Assembly (NCBI GenBank): GCA_002495675.1
Contig: DAGH01000001.1
Coordinates: forward strand, 55,317 to 119,316
DNA: 64,000 nucleotides
Reading direction: 5' to 3'
Source of the DNA: Euryarchaeota archaeon UBA182
GTDB taxonomy: Archaea; Thermoplasmatota; Poseidoniia; Poseidoniales; Thalassarchaeaceae
Shown: positions 45,349 to 54,480 of the stretch, in pieces
Position numbering within the stretch: the first letter of the stretch is position 1
Layout of the letters: each line of letters starts with the position of its first letter
The notes under the pieces: model-generated
Database searches by the model: none
The model's input: only the letters and a program-made list of their open reading frames with translations
What the model was told of the DNA's origin: nothing
Made by a program: the position numbers and the translations under genes

Positions 45349-46029
45349 ATGTCCGAGGAACGTGTTCAGCAGTTGGAAGGGAGACTTGCAGAGGAAACCC
45401 AACGCTTGGAGAAGCTGTATGTTGCATACAGAGGGCTTGAGGAAGAACTTCAGGAGAAAAATGCAGTCATTGACGTCTTGGAGAAAGAAGCCATAGACAA
45501 GGAGATAGAGCGAGAGGGGCTGGAGTCATTATTGAGTGAGAAGGACTCTAGGATAAGAGATCTGGAAATGGATCATGCTAAAGCGAGAAAGAGGATTCAG
45601 CACCTAGAACCCGATCTCGAGAAAATGGAAGAGATGTACACCAGAGAGTCAGCAAGGCTAGGGCGCGTTTTCGAGGTAGCCGAGGAATTGGACGAATCAC
45701 TGAGAGTCTCACAGGCAGAACTCAATGCCAGAGACAATTGGTATGAGTCCCACATGAGTCTTTTCGAGCAACTCAATGAGGCAATCCAGACTCGATTTAA
45801 CATGATTGAGAGAGCGGTCGAAGCTGTGAAAGAACAACAAGAAAAACAGGCAGCTTTCAAAGACCAGATGGAGAACGCACAAGACGCCGTCTCCAAGGAA
45901 AAAATAGAGGATCCCGGCGACGGTTTGGAAAAAATGAAGGTCGCTGAACTTAGGGCGATTCTTATCGAGCAGGGCATGGATGCCAAAGGGAAGAAAGCAG
46001 ATCTGATAGAACGTATTCGCAAGGCCTAA
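45349..46029 (+). CDS. Coiled-coil protein with C-terminal SAP domain
   Basis: 226 residues. Residues about 1-185 are almost uninterrupted charged heptad-type coiled coil. The last 35 residues form a SAP motif (KMKVAELRAILIEQGMDAKG, then KADLIERIRKA), a helix-extended-helix module that usually binds DNA. A structural nucleoid or DNA-tethering protein is a reasonable inference; no enzymatic domain is present. The stop overlaps that of the convergent acyltransferase by four bases. Confidence 0.82.
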   Translation: MSEERVQQLEGRLAEETQRLEKLYVAYRGLEEELQEKNAVIDVLEKEAIDKEIEREGLESLLSEKDSRIRDLEMDHAKARKRIQHLEPDLEKMEEMYTRESARLGRVFEVAEELDESLRVSQAELNARDNWYESHMSLFEQLNEAIQTRFNMIERAVEAVKEQQEKQAAFKDQMENAQDAVSKEKIEDPGDGLEKMKVAELRAILIEQGMDAKGKKADLIERIRKA

Positions 46030-46748
46030 CTAGGCTTGCTACCGTCCGCCTTCCTGATACACTTCGCAGGAATACCGCCCCAGGTTTCACCATCCGGGAT
46101 CTCCGTCCACTTCGGTACAACTGCTCTTGACGCGATGACAGCATTTGCTCCAATCTTGCACCCTGGCTGGATTACAGAACCACCTCCAACCAAGGAACCG
46201 CTTCCAATGGACACTGGGGCTAGGACTAATTCATTCATTTCAACCAGATGCCCGTTTATTGTAGCATCCCCTCCTACAACAACTCCATCACCGAGCGTAA
46301 TCATTGGCGCGTCATTGATTCTCGAGGAGTTTATGATTACCCCCTTTCCCATATTCAGTCCCATCAGTTTGTAGTATAGGGTGGAAAACATGGATGGTAC
46401 TATCGTCGATAGGAACAATAAGGCAACGCGATGGAAAACCAATGCAATTCCCCACCTAATCGTAATCATGGATTTCAGTGGGAAGCGACCTTCACGCCCC
46501 CTCAAGGCGAAAATTGCCCCAAAAACGCCTGTGACCAAAACAACTCCAAGGCCACCCCCAATGTACCCCATTCCGAGACCAATACAAAACCACAATGAGT
46601 GAATTAACCCATCATTACCAGCAGAAACACTCCAGTTTTCCACAGCGGTGAACATCAGATAACCCGGAAAGATGCCAATCCCTATCAGAACGCCAAAGAA
46701 GGGAAGGATCAACAAAGTAAGTAGTCGTTGTACCATTGAAAAACTCAC
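46026..46748 (-). CDS. Membrane-bound left-handed beta-helix acyltransferase-like protein
   Basis: 240 residues. Three or more N-terminal membrane segments precede a hexapeptide-repeat domain (MGKGVIINSSRINDAPMITLGDG in its middle, then VVVGGDATINGHLV, IGSGSLVGGGSVIQPGCKIGANAVI) and the usual AKCIRK end. It resembles the C-terminal transmembrane/LbH part of Pls/PosA-type proteins and other acyltransferases that act at the membrane. GTG 46748 has GAGGTGA six bases upstream. It lies 11 bases after the UMF1 transporter gene on the same strand. Confidence 0.8.
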   Translation of the reverse strand: MSFSMVQRLLTLLILPFFGVLIGIGIFPGYLMFTAVENWSVSAGNDGLIHSLWFCIGLGMGYIGGGLGVVLVTGVFGAIFALRGREGRFPLKSMITIRWGIALVFHRVALLFLSTIVPSMFSTLYYKLMGLNMGKGVIINSSRINDAPMITLGDGVVVGGDATINGHLVEMNELVLAPVSIGSGSLVGGGSVIQPGCKIGANAVIASRAVVPKWTEIPDGETWGGIPAKCIRKADGSKPS

Positions 46749-46759
46749 TGACTCTCACC

Positions 46760-48502
46760 TCACATTTCATCTGACGATTCCCAGGCATTAGAGTCCACAG
46801 ATGCCGCAACAGCCTTACCTTCTTCTAAATCGACAATTGTCAACAGGGCGGTGCCTGCGAGGATTACGATCATTATCGTGAAGACGGCAACCCTTGAATT
46901 GTACACGTTTGCCGTCAGTCCGTAAATTATGGGCCCAATGAAAGCGGCGGCCTTACCTATAAAACCAAAGAAACCGAAAAACTCTGCAGCCTTGGTTTTG
47001 GGAGTCATCATTACCATCATACTACGTGCTTGCGCACCAACGGTGCCCATCACAATTCCAACCATGGTACCAAGAAGAATCCACTGAGAGTTAACCCCAA
47101 AACCAAGGGGTTCCCATAGGTTATCCCTCAAAGCCTTCGGCCACCAGCTTAGCTCACCATCTCCGATGTTTGTAGGATGCCGATCCCCCACCGAATTTTC
47201 TCCGTTTAGATCTCCCCCCCTGAATGAAAAACTGAATCTATGATCCAACTCATCATTCATCGAGGATGCAAGAATAGATGCCCTTTCGATAGTCAAGTGC
47301 TCGATCTCAGTCCCATTGTCCTCCTGTAGGTAAGTCATGAAAGCATCTCTGAACGCAGCATCGCCGTCCCCCGAATCGCTCACCCAAGAATCTACACCGC
47401 GGTCATAGAGCGTGGATAACATGTAAACCTCGTTGTCCTCGGACCAATCATACTGAAAATCATACCTCTCGTGGTCATCTTCCAATTCCAATGGAGCGAA
47501 TCCGACCGCAAGTATTGCGACTACGCAATACACACCAAGCGCTGCGGTCAACACACGCTTGGTACCAAAACGCCTGGCAGCCCTCCCACCAAGTATTGTC
47601 ATCGGTATCGCGACTATGTTAACCATCAGAAGAAGCACGAAATTCATGGTCTGTGATAATCTTAGTACAGACTCTCCATATGCTGAGGCAACACCTCCGA
47701 TCGTATTTACACCGTCAAAGAATAGGAGATACGAAACCAAGAAAACGGAGAGTGACCTGTATTTCTTTATCTCCCTGAAAGAATGGATCACTTCACTCAT
47801 TCCATCTCTTATGGCCGCAAACGCACTATCGTATTCCTTCGGATCAGGGAGTTTGGGCTCAGGGGTTTTCAAAAACAGTTGATAACCCCACCCAAGCCAC
47901 CAGAGTGCGCTGGAAACGAATATGAATGCAAGAATATTTGCAGTGAATCCAAACGTGAGACCCAATCCAAGGTGGACTATCAGTATCGTGGAACCTCCCA
48001 TGAATCCATATGCATAACCCCAACTAGAGACATGATCAGCATCTTCCTTACTCGTGACATATGGCATGAATGCGTAGTAAATCACATTCCCGCCAGCGAA
48101 CCCGATGTTGCCAATCACAAGGCAAACAGCGAGAAACATGTAGTCAGTTCCTTCGCCAAGAAATGGGGCTAGCCCCATCATTGCAGTGAAAATGACCCCA
48201 ACTATTGTGTAGGCCCAAAGGATCTTCTTTTTGATTTCTATTCTATCGGCGATGGCACCCAAGACTGGACTTACAACCGCTACGAACAAACTGGAAACTC
48301 CCAGTACCAAGGCGTAAAAGGAATCTCCTGTCTGAGTCCCCGTTGCGGTATTGTACATGCTAGCAGTCAGTGCAGGTACGACGACCGTTAGAACGGTCAA
48401 CGCAAATGCTTGATTAGCCCAATCGTACCAATACCACGCTTGCAGGGCACTTTTTTCTTCATCATTTTTCGCCACGCTGGTCGACGCAGAGAGGATGCTC
48501 AT
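46760..48502 (-). CDS. UMF1-type MFS transporter (Atg22-like) with large soluble insertion
   Basis: About 580 residues. The family hallmark WYWYDWANQAFALTVLTVVV opens the first helix; other conserved parts are SPVLGAIADRIEIKKKIL and the late AAEFFGFFGFIGKAAAFIGP. About 12 membrane segments. Between the two late bundles (roughly residues 345-475) is a hydrophilic acidic insertion of about 130 residues (from LELEDDHERYDF to NLWEPLGFGVN) not seen in ordinary UMF1 proteins. The frame extends to 48574 but overlaps the divergent gene; ATG 48502 is used. Substrate unknown; Atg22 relatives export amino acids. Confidence 0.85.
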   Translation of the reverse strand: MSILSASTSVAKNDEEKSALQAWYWYDWANQAFALTVLTVVVPALTASMYNTATGTQTGDSFYALVLGVSSLFVAVVSPVLGAIADRIEIKKKILWAYTIVGVIFTAMMGLAPFLGEGTDYMFLAVCLVIGNIGFAGGNVIYYAFMPYVTSKEDADHVSSWGYAYGFMGGSTILIVHLGLGLTFGFTANILAFIFVSSALWWLGWGYQLFLKTPEPKLPDPKEYDSAFAAIRDGMSEVIHSFREIKKYRSLSVFLVSYLLFFDGVNTIGGVASAYGESVLRLSQTMNFVLLLMVNIVAIPMTILGGRAARRFGTKRVLTAALGVYCVVAILAVGFAPLELEDDHERYDFQYDWSEDNEVYMLSTLYDRGVDSWVSDSGDGDAAFRDAFMTYLQEDNGTEIEHLTIERASILASSMNDELDHRFSFSFRGGDLNGENSVGDRHPTNIGDGELSWWPKALRDNLWEPLGFGVNSQWILLGTMVGIVMGTVGAQARSMMVMMTPKTKAAEFFGFFGFIGKAAAFIGPIIYGLTANVYNSRVAVFTIMIVILAGTALLTIVDLEEGKAVAASVDSNAWESSDEM

Positions 48503-48542
48503 AGCCGTTGCAAATGAGCCTGAACGTTTGAAAGGTCCTACA

Positions 48543-49736
48543 ATGGACCAATTCCTCACTACACGATTTTTCACCTATGTTCAATACAAAGAAGACAGAC
48601 GACCCCTCATGGTGGCACCCTTGATGGAAAGAACCACCCCCCCGAAACGGCTACATGAACTGATCAAGGCTCCAGAGAACCTCCCATCCTCCATAGAAAG
48701 AAGGGAGTCGTGGGATGCCACAAAGCCCGCGACAGTCTATCTGACTCCGGAGGTCCTTCCGGATGGAACACCATGCACAGCTGCAACAGTGATATTGAGG
48801 ACGAAAGGTTGTACATGGTGGTGGAAATCAGGTTGTACATTTTGCGGGTATTTCAATGACGTCAGAGATGATGTCACAGCGGAGGATATGCTTTCCCAAT
48901 GGTCCGATGCGAAGAGAATGACGAATGATTTCGAGGGCTGCAAAATGGTAAAGGTCTACACATCTGGAACGTTTTTCGAGGACAGAGAGAACCCGATAGA
49001 TTGGCAAGAGACAGTACTTCGTGAGACATATGAGATGAACCTACATCTAATAATAGAGGCACAAGCACATCTGTGCAAGGATGACAAGCTATCATGGGTT
49101 TCTTCAATTCACCCAGGATGCACCGTTGCAATCGGCCTGGAAGCATACGATGATGCTGTTCTGAGGTTCCATGTCAACAAGGGATTCAATCTAAAGACTT
49201 GGCATGCAGCAGTTGAAAGATTGAGGAAGTATAAACTTAGAGTCAAGACATACCTCATGTTCAAACCCCCTTTTATGTCAGAGGGAGATGCTCTTTCACA
49301 TTCAGTTAGATGGATTCAGGAGGTCTCTCAACTTAGCGATGAGGTGTCTATAAATCCCATGAATATACAGAAGAAAACCATTGTAGACAGAATTCACAGA
49401 AATCGAGAATATAGGCCGCCTTGGCTTTGGTCGCTTGTCAAGATGATCCAGGAAAGTCACAATGCAGTGAAAGAATCTAGCTGTAGAGTAATTGTTCATC
49501 CGACAGCAGGAGGAAAGATCAGGGGGGCGCACAATTGCGGTAAATGCGACAAGGAAGTGGTTGCAGCGATTGAGAGGTACTCCGTATCCTCAGAAATAGA
49601 CGAATTTTCAGACTTGAGTTGTGAATGCCAGTCTGTATGGTTAGACGAAATTAATTCCGATATCCTCACGCCAGCCCAGTTTGGGACAGGGATTTCGAGA
49701 CGCGGTAGCCCCCTAAGGTCGATGCTTGCTCCATGA
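48543..49736 (+). CDS. Archaeosine biosynthesis radical SAM protein RaSEA
   Basis: About 397 residues. The radical SAM site is the atypical C-x7-C-x2-C in TKGCTWWWKSGCTFCGYFND (first Cys about residue 90), characteristic of RaSEA, which acts with ArcS to turn preQ0-lysine into archaeosine at G15 of archaeal tRNA. Other features are KMVKVYTSGTFF, AIGLEAYDDAVL and YLMFKPPFMSEGDAL. A late cysteine group (HNCGKCDKEV and LSCECQSVW) follows. ATG 48543 is the start; the frame opens at 48495 inside the divergent transporter gene. ArcS and the tRNA transglycosylase are not in the window. Confidence 0.88.
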   Translation: MDQFLTTRFFTYVQYKEDRRPLMVAPLMERTTPPKRLHELIKAPENLPSSIERRESWDATKPATVYLTPEVLPDGTPCTAATVILRTKGCTWWWKSGCTFCGYFNDVRDDVTAEDMLSQWSDAKRMTNDFEGCKMVKVYTSGTFFEDRENPIDWQETVLRETYEMNLHLIIEAQAHLCKDDKLSWVSSIHPGCTVAIGLEAYDDAVLRFHVNKGFNLKTWHAAVERLRKYKLRVKTYLMFKPPFMSEGDALSHSVRWIQEVSQLSDEVSINPMNIQKKTIVDRIHRNREYRPPWLWSLVKMIQESHNAVKESSCRVIVHPTAGGKIRGAHNCGKCDKEVVAAIERYSVSSEIDEFSDLSCECQSVWLDEINSDILTPAQFGTGISRRGSPLRSMLAP

Positions 49737-49815
49737 ATACTCGCCTCATCTCGCCCAAGGCTTAAGGACACAATGAAAGTGGTCAGAGCACCCGAAAGGG
49801 TGGGTTCGTGTCCAT

Positions 49816-50085
49816 ATGGCTAATTCCGATCCAAGCGTCGATGTTTTCATGCAGGCAAATGCAGAGCCGAAATCTTCCTGGCTGCTATTGGTGCTTGGTT
49901 TTATCATCGTATTACTTTCACTTACAATACACTCCATTGTCTTCCCTGGTCAGAACTTGCCTGTTATCTCAGATCTCGAAACTTTCGGCTCACTTCAGGG
50001 ACAAGTATGGATATTTATTCTGGGAATGCTGGTAGGGACTATGATGATCCTATCGACTCTGTTGACAGAGGTAACGAGGGAGTGA
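49816..50085 (+). CDS. Small membrane protein with two TM segments
   Basis: 89 residues. Two hydrophobic helices (SWLLLVLGFIIVLLSLTIHSIVF and VWIFILGMLVGTMMILSTLL) around a short loop. No family recognised. Four bases separate it from the next gene, a large polytopic protein, so it is probably a small partner subunit of that protein. ATG 49816 is preceded by GGGTGGG. Confidence 0.65.
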   Translation: MANSDPSVDVFMQANAEPKSSWLLLVLGFIIVLLSLTIHSIVFPGQNLPVISDLETFGSLQGQVWIFILGMLVGTMMILSTLLTEVTRE

Positions 50086-50089
50086 AAAC

Positions 50090-51751
50090 ATGTTCATGGA
50101 TATACAAAGCCTCTTGATTTTCTGGGGGGTGCTGGTAGGGTTCTTTATTCTCACGAGCCGAGGGCTTGGCGTCTTGGGGGATGTATTGAGGCCGACAGGT
50201 CTGTTCTTGCTTGAGAAAGCCCTTGGCCCAGCAATCGATTTCGCTGAGGGGAAACCCGGCTCAGCAGCGCGGGCGTGGATCATCCTAGGAACGCTTTGGC
50301 TGTTCGTGTCAATCTGCTTTACCTTCCTCGGCGTTTGGGTCGGTCATGATCCATATGCTTTGATTTCCTTGTCGGGTTGGGGCTACAGTCCATCGTCACC
50401 CACCCTGATATCTGCTGGTACAGTTGCTGGATTGTATGGGTTCATCGGGATGGTGATCATTGGCTCATCATTCCACGTTCTACCGATACTCTGTGGAACT
50501 CCGGGAGGACTGCCAAGCGAGAGGAACGGCACTCTGGTCTCAACACCTTGGACAGTGGGTGTTCTGATATTGTTCATTGCAGCCCACAATCCCACCCCGT
50601 TTGGAATCGATATAACATTAGTCGGTGTAGCAGTAATGGCGCTTGCCTATGGTGCAGTCTTGGTAAATCTACTATTGACACTTGCTAATAGAACTCAGAG
50701 TCCCAAAGAACCGGGTTGGCTCCTGATCCTAGCTTTCATCGCCGGACCTGCATCCCTCATTGCGTCCTCGATAACAAACGGACCCTCCTTGCTGGCAGAT
50801 CCATGGCTTGTAACCAAGCTACTCGCAGTTCCTTTCTTCCTTTGGTCCGTAGCAGCCCTTTCGCTATATTCAGCAGCGATAGGCTCTAATTCCCCTCTTT
50901 GGTCCAGAACTCTGAGTGGAACCCTGCTCGTTGGATTGATCATAACTTCATCCGCCTACCAGAGCCTGGATGGAGGTTTGTTCTCTGATTTGATAACTCA
51001 AGTATCTGCTGTACCAGACGTTTCAGATTCAACTAGGATGTTTGGCACCTTTCTGATCGCTCTTTCATTAGCTCCCATGATTGCCCTGTCTGCAAACATA
51101 ATCGGAACGGTTCGGGCCGGTGGGAAATCACCAGAGATTACCAATGGAATGGCGATCCTGGTCACCTCCTCAATGGCATTGGTAATTCTTTGGCTACTGA
51201 ATTATGCGTTCAGATCCCCATCTATCGCGGGCTTGAATACTTATGAGCCCCTATTGGGAACGATTGAGCTAATGACTCTCTGGCTTTTCTTCATACCCAT
51301 GGCTATGGGGATACAGCTGCATCTCTATCCATCGATTACAAAGAGATCGCTGCCGTCCCCAGAAAGAACTAGGATTGGATATTGGATGTTTGTAACCGCT
51401 ACATCTGCTGGACTGATCTGCATGCTAATCTCAGAGTCGATCAACATATCAACATCCCAACTTGAAGTAGAGTTCAACTCAACACTGTCAGACAGATTCG
51501 CGGTTGTCGGTTCAGTCATCTTCTATGGTGCGGTTATTGCCATTATACTTCATACTGTCAATGTTTTGAGAGGGTTATTTCACGGAAGAATACAACTTGA
51601 AAGCTCAATGTCAGATATCAGAAAAATAGAGACCTTTACGATAGCAGAATCAATAACGATTCGCTCGATTCTGACGGCCGGTGCGGATGTGGACACTATG
51701 TTGGTTCCAGTATCTGATACCGAAATACCGGGCGCTCCTACCGAATTGTAA
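50090..51751 (+). CDS. Polytopic membrane protein distantly like heme-copper oxidase subunit I
   Basis: 553 residues with about 12-14 membrane segments. The run AWIILGTLWLFVSICFTFLG and GFIGMVIIGSSFHVLPIL resemble the CcoN/NorB-type oxidase core, and later histidines occur in helices (FIAAHNPTPFG, MGIQLHLYPSI, IILHTVNVLRGLF). However, the full set of heme and CuB ligands, in particular the paired histidines of helix VII, is not visible. It may therefore be a cofactor-poor relative or an unrelated protein. GAGGGAGTGA precedes ATG 50090. The upstream two-helix protein is a probable partner. Function uncertain. Confidence 0.5.
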   Translation: MFMDIQSLLIFWGVLVGFFILTSRGLGVLGDVLRPTGLFLLEKALGPAIDFAEGKPGSAARAWIILGTLWLFVSICFTFLGVWVGHDPYALISLSGWGYSPSSPTLISAGTVAGLYGFIGMVIIGSSFHVLPILCGTPGGLPSERNGTLVSTPWTVGVLILFIAAHNPTPFGIDITLVGVAVMALAYGAVLVNLLLTLANRTQSPKEPGWLLILAFIAGPASLIASSITNGPSLLADPWLVTKLLAVPFFLWSVAALSLYSAAIGSNSPLWSRTLSGTLLVGLIITSSAYQSLDGGLFSDLITQVSAVPDVSDSTRMFGTFLIALSLAPMIALSANIIGTVRAGGKSPEITNGMAILVTSSMALVILWLLNYAFRSPSIAGLNTYEPLLGTIELMTLWLFFIPMAMGIQLHLYPSITKRSLPSPERTRIGYWMFVTATSAGLICMLISESINISTSQLEVEFNSTLSDRFAVVGSVIFYGAVIAIILHTVNVLRGLFHGRIQLESSMSDIRKIETFTIAESITIRSILTAGADVDTMLVPVSDTEIPGAPTEL

Positions 51752-51791
51752 AAATCGGTAGATTGTTGACAATCAAGCCTTAGGGTCAACC

Positions 51792-53060
51792 ATGAGGGTG
51801 GGCCTCGTAGGCAAGCCAAATGTTGGCAAATCAACAGCATTTTCATCACTTACCAGCACGTTGGTAGAGATAGCTGATTACCCCTTTACAACCATAGAAC
51901 CCAATATTGGGATTGCATGGATACCAGTGCCAGATCCATGCAGGTGTGCTGACTTACCCACTAGGACCTCAAAAAGCCAAGACTCACAGGGGGATGGTGG
52001 AGGTAGCACATGCAATCCAAGGACAGGTTCTTGCAAAGACTTTCGACGTTTAATCCCAATAACACTGGTTGACGTCGCAGGCCTCGTACCAGGAGCGAGC
52101 GAGGGAAGGGGGAGAGGGAACCAATTCCTATCAGACCTGTCGCGATGTGATGCATTGATCCAAATTGTAGATGGATCAATGTCAACCGATTTGGAGGGGA
52201 ATCATTCAGAGCCATTAGCCTCGACTCCTATTGACGAATACAACTTCCTAACCGAGGAGATCGAACTCTGGCTCGCTGGCATACTCAAACAAGGCTGGTC
52301 CAGAGGAGCCCGTAGAGCCCAATCTGGAGGTGAGAGGGCCCTATTAGACCTCATTACTAACCTCATAAGCGGCCTAGGTGGCACGGAAAAGGACGCAATT
52401 CTTGGCCTACAGGCCGCGAGGGAAATCGCATCTGACAACCAGCCATGGGACTGGGGCGATACTGTGATCAGAAGGATGGCATCTGAAATAAGACGTTCAA
52501 TGTTCCCAGTGGCTGTTGCAATAAACAAGGCGGATAAGGTAGAGCCCAACAAATTAAAATCAACTATCAAGGATTTTGAGGATTTGAGCCTGCTTTGCCT
52601 ACCGACATCAGCGGAGGTTGAACTTGCATTGAACAAAGCGAAAAAAGCGGGTTTGATATCGTATTCAGTTGGGGATAGCCCCGCTAAATTCAACCTAGAA
52701 CCTCAAAATAATCCCTCAGATTCACAGAGAGGCATTTTGGAGAAGATACAGAATAAGATGTCAAGTATTGAAGGCGCTGGATTGGTTGATCTCTTGTCAC
52801 AGGTCGTTTTTTCTAGTTTGTCGAGAATTGTCGTCTATCCAGTCTCTGACGAGGGAAGGTGGACTGACGCAGAAAACAGAATCCTTCCGGATGCCATATT
52901 GCTCCCACAAGGATCAACCGCCAGGGACCTTGCATACGCGGTGCACACTGACTTGGGCAATGGTTTCATCAGGGCAACTAATGCAGTTTCAGGCAGATCA
53001 ATACGAGGGGACTCAGAATTGTCCATGTCTGACGTAGTCAAGATACACTCTAAGTCATAG
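51792..53060 (+). CDS. OBG/YchF-like GTPase with TGS domain
   Basis: 422 residues. G1 is GLVGKPNVGKST, the switch I/G2 region is ADYPFTTIEPNIGIAW, G3 is VDVAGLVPGASEGRGRGNQF and G4 is INKAD. The C-terminal TGS domain is present (ILLPQGSTARDLAYAVHTDLG). The cysteine-containing stretch CRCADLPTRTSKSQ...TCNPRTGSCKDF between G2 and G3 is typical of the archaeal subgroup. These GTPases associate with ribosomes, and some YchF members prefer ATP; G4 here reads NKAD, favouring GTP. The next genes (minus strand) are ribosomal. Confidence 0.93.
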   Translation: MRVGLVGKPNVGKSTAFSSLTSTLVEIADYPFTTIEPNIGIAWIPVPDPCRCADLPTRTSKSQDSQGDGGGSTCNPRTGSCKDFRRLIPITLVDVAGLVPGASEGRGRGNQFLSDLSRCDALIQIVDGSMSTDLEGNHSEPLASTPIDEYNFLTEEIELWLAGILKQGWSRGARRAQSGGERALLDLITNLISGLGGTEKDAILGLQAAREIASDNQPWDWGDTVIRRMASEIRRSMFPVAVAINKADKVEPNKLKSTIKDFEDLSLLCLPTSAEVELALNKAKKAGLISYSVGDSPAKFNLEPQNNPSDSQRGILEKIQNKMSSIEGAGLVDLLSQVVFSSLSRIVVYPVSDEGRWTDAENRILPDAILLPQGSTARDLAYAVHTDLGNGFIRATNAVSGRSIRGDSELSMSDVVKIHSKS

Positions 53061-53118
53061 GCCAATTATTGTTCACACTAACAGGGGTTTCCCGATTGTA
53101 GCACTAATGATGTTGCAC

Positions 53119-53433
53119 TTAGCCAAAGAGGGAGCCCAGGCCTTCAAACCCGGAGTCATCCTCCTCTTCCTCTTCAGCAGCTTCCTCAGCTGGGGCTGCT
53201 GCTTCAGAGGATCCACCACCAGATCCTGCGGCGGGGGTCGCCGCGGCCACTGGTGCTGCGATTGCTGTGGACATCGCTTCCTCAATGTCAACCGACGCAA
53301 GTGAGGCAACTAGCCCCTTGACTCGCGCAGCGTCTACATCTACTCCTGCGGATTCGAGAACCGCAGTAATGCCCTTTTCGTCAATCGTCTTTCCTGCTGA
53401 GTGCAGTATCATTGCAGCGTATACATACTCCAT
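53119..53433 (-). CDS. rpl12: Ribosomal stalk protein P1 (archaeal L12)
   Basis: About 104 residues. Starts MEYVYAAMILHSAGKTIDEK as archaeal P1 proteins do, then the dimerisation helices, an Ala/Gly/Pro-rich hinge and the acidic tail ending GLGSLFG, which recruits translation factors. ATG 53433 has GGTGA six bases upstream; GTG 53442 is possible. Last gene of the ftsZ-secE-spt5-uL11-uL1-uL10-P1 operon. Confidence 0.96.
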   Translation of the reverse strand: MEYVYAAMILHSAGKTIDEKGITAVLESAGVDVDAARVKGLVASLASVDIEEAMSTAIAAPVAAATPAAGSGGGSSEAAAPAEEAAEEEEEDDSGFEGLGSLFG

Positions 53434-53448
53434 TTCTTTCACCTTTTT

Positions 53449-54480
53449 TTATCCAAAGAGGTCACCGAGTCCTCCGAACCCTGCATCCTCCTCTTCCTCC
53501 TCTTCCTCTTCTTCGGATTGAGAATCCGAATCACCTTCGTCAGATGAGGAATCTGACGAATTACCGCTCTCTGTTGAGATCGAAGTGCTTTCATCTAGCA
53601 TGGCGACGATCTCTTCGTCAAGTGCGATGGAATCTAATTGACTAGCAAGCCCTAGGGCTTGGGATTTTACTTTAGAGAGAATCAATGCTGAGGTTTCATC
53701 ATTGATTATCGTGGAATTAACTGCTACGGAAAGTGCCTCACCCTTTGCTTTGGCTATCAAGGAAGGCATCGTCTGAGGAGTGAAGTACGTTATTTGACAT
53801 GCAAGATTGAACGCACTAGAAACAGCGCTAATCAGATCGTTCCTCACATCCTCCGTATTGATGTCTAGGTCATCCGCCATCAAGACAAGGCCATCCTCCA
53901 TGGCTCCTGTGAGTATAATCCCTATTTCGATGGGATTTATGTCCAGTTTTGAGAGCATGATCCCGAGATCTGCGGATATCGGCTGGCCCTTTTCCACAGC
54001 CGTGACAGTCTTTTGAATTGCGACTTTGCCCTTGTCGATCTTAGCTGGTATGCCAACGGCATTGAACTCTCCAACAATAGGGCCAGGACCGAACGGAGTC
54101 GGACCCTTTTCCACGACGATGTCCATCGGAGCAAGCTCCCCTTCCTTTGCCGCACGACCTTGGCGAGTTTTCGATAGTTCTGCGCTTAGCTCGAAAGCGT
54201 TCATTGAATTAGTGTGAACAATAGCGGGTTGGGTTGAAGATTCAAACAGCTGTTCTAGGGTTTCGGAGTCTTTCCCGGATGACTCCCATGCCCTTCTAAT
54301 GAGGGTTTTTTTGGCCATTGTGATGGTTAACTTCGATCTCAATGAGGCGCGCATGTCGAGCATGTTCTTGCCAGGAACGCCATCTATGTCCACGATCCCT
54401 ATCACTCCATCTGATCCAAGGATCTCAACCAACTCGTCAACTCTGGTCCGCTTCCATGGAGCGACTTTTGGAGAGATCAA
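53449..54480 (-). CDS. rpl10: Ribosomal stalk protein uL10 (P0)
   Basis: About 343 residues. Base of the stalk; binds 23S rRNA and several P1 dimers. The rRNA-binding domain begins VAPWKRTRVDELVEIL, with AKKTLIRRAW and GPTPFGPGPIVGEF. P1-binding helices follow, then an acidic tail whose end GFGGLGDLFG resembles that of P1. TTG 54480 overlaps the uL1 stop (TTGA) and has the Shine-Dalgarno GAGGTGG at good spacing, so the upstream ATG at 54531 is rejected. Confidence 0.95.
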   Translation of the reverse strand: MISPKVAPWKRTRVDELVEILGSDGVIGIVDIDGVPGKNMLDMRASLRSKLTITMAKKTLIRRAWESSGKDSETLEQLFESSTQPAIVHTNSMNAFELSAELSKTRQGRAAKEGELAPMDIVVEKGPTPFGPGPIVGEFNAVGIPAKIDKGKVAIQKTVTAVEKGQPISADLGIMLSKLDINPIEIGIILTGAMEDGLVLMADDLDINTEDVRNDLISAVSSAFNLACQITYFTPQTMPSLIAKAKGEALSVAVNSTIINDETSALILSKVKSQALGLASQLDSIALDEEIVAMLDESTSISTESGNSSDSSSDEGDSDSQSEEEEEEEEEDAGFGGLGDLFG

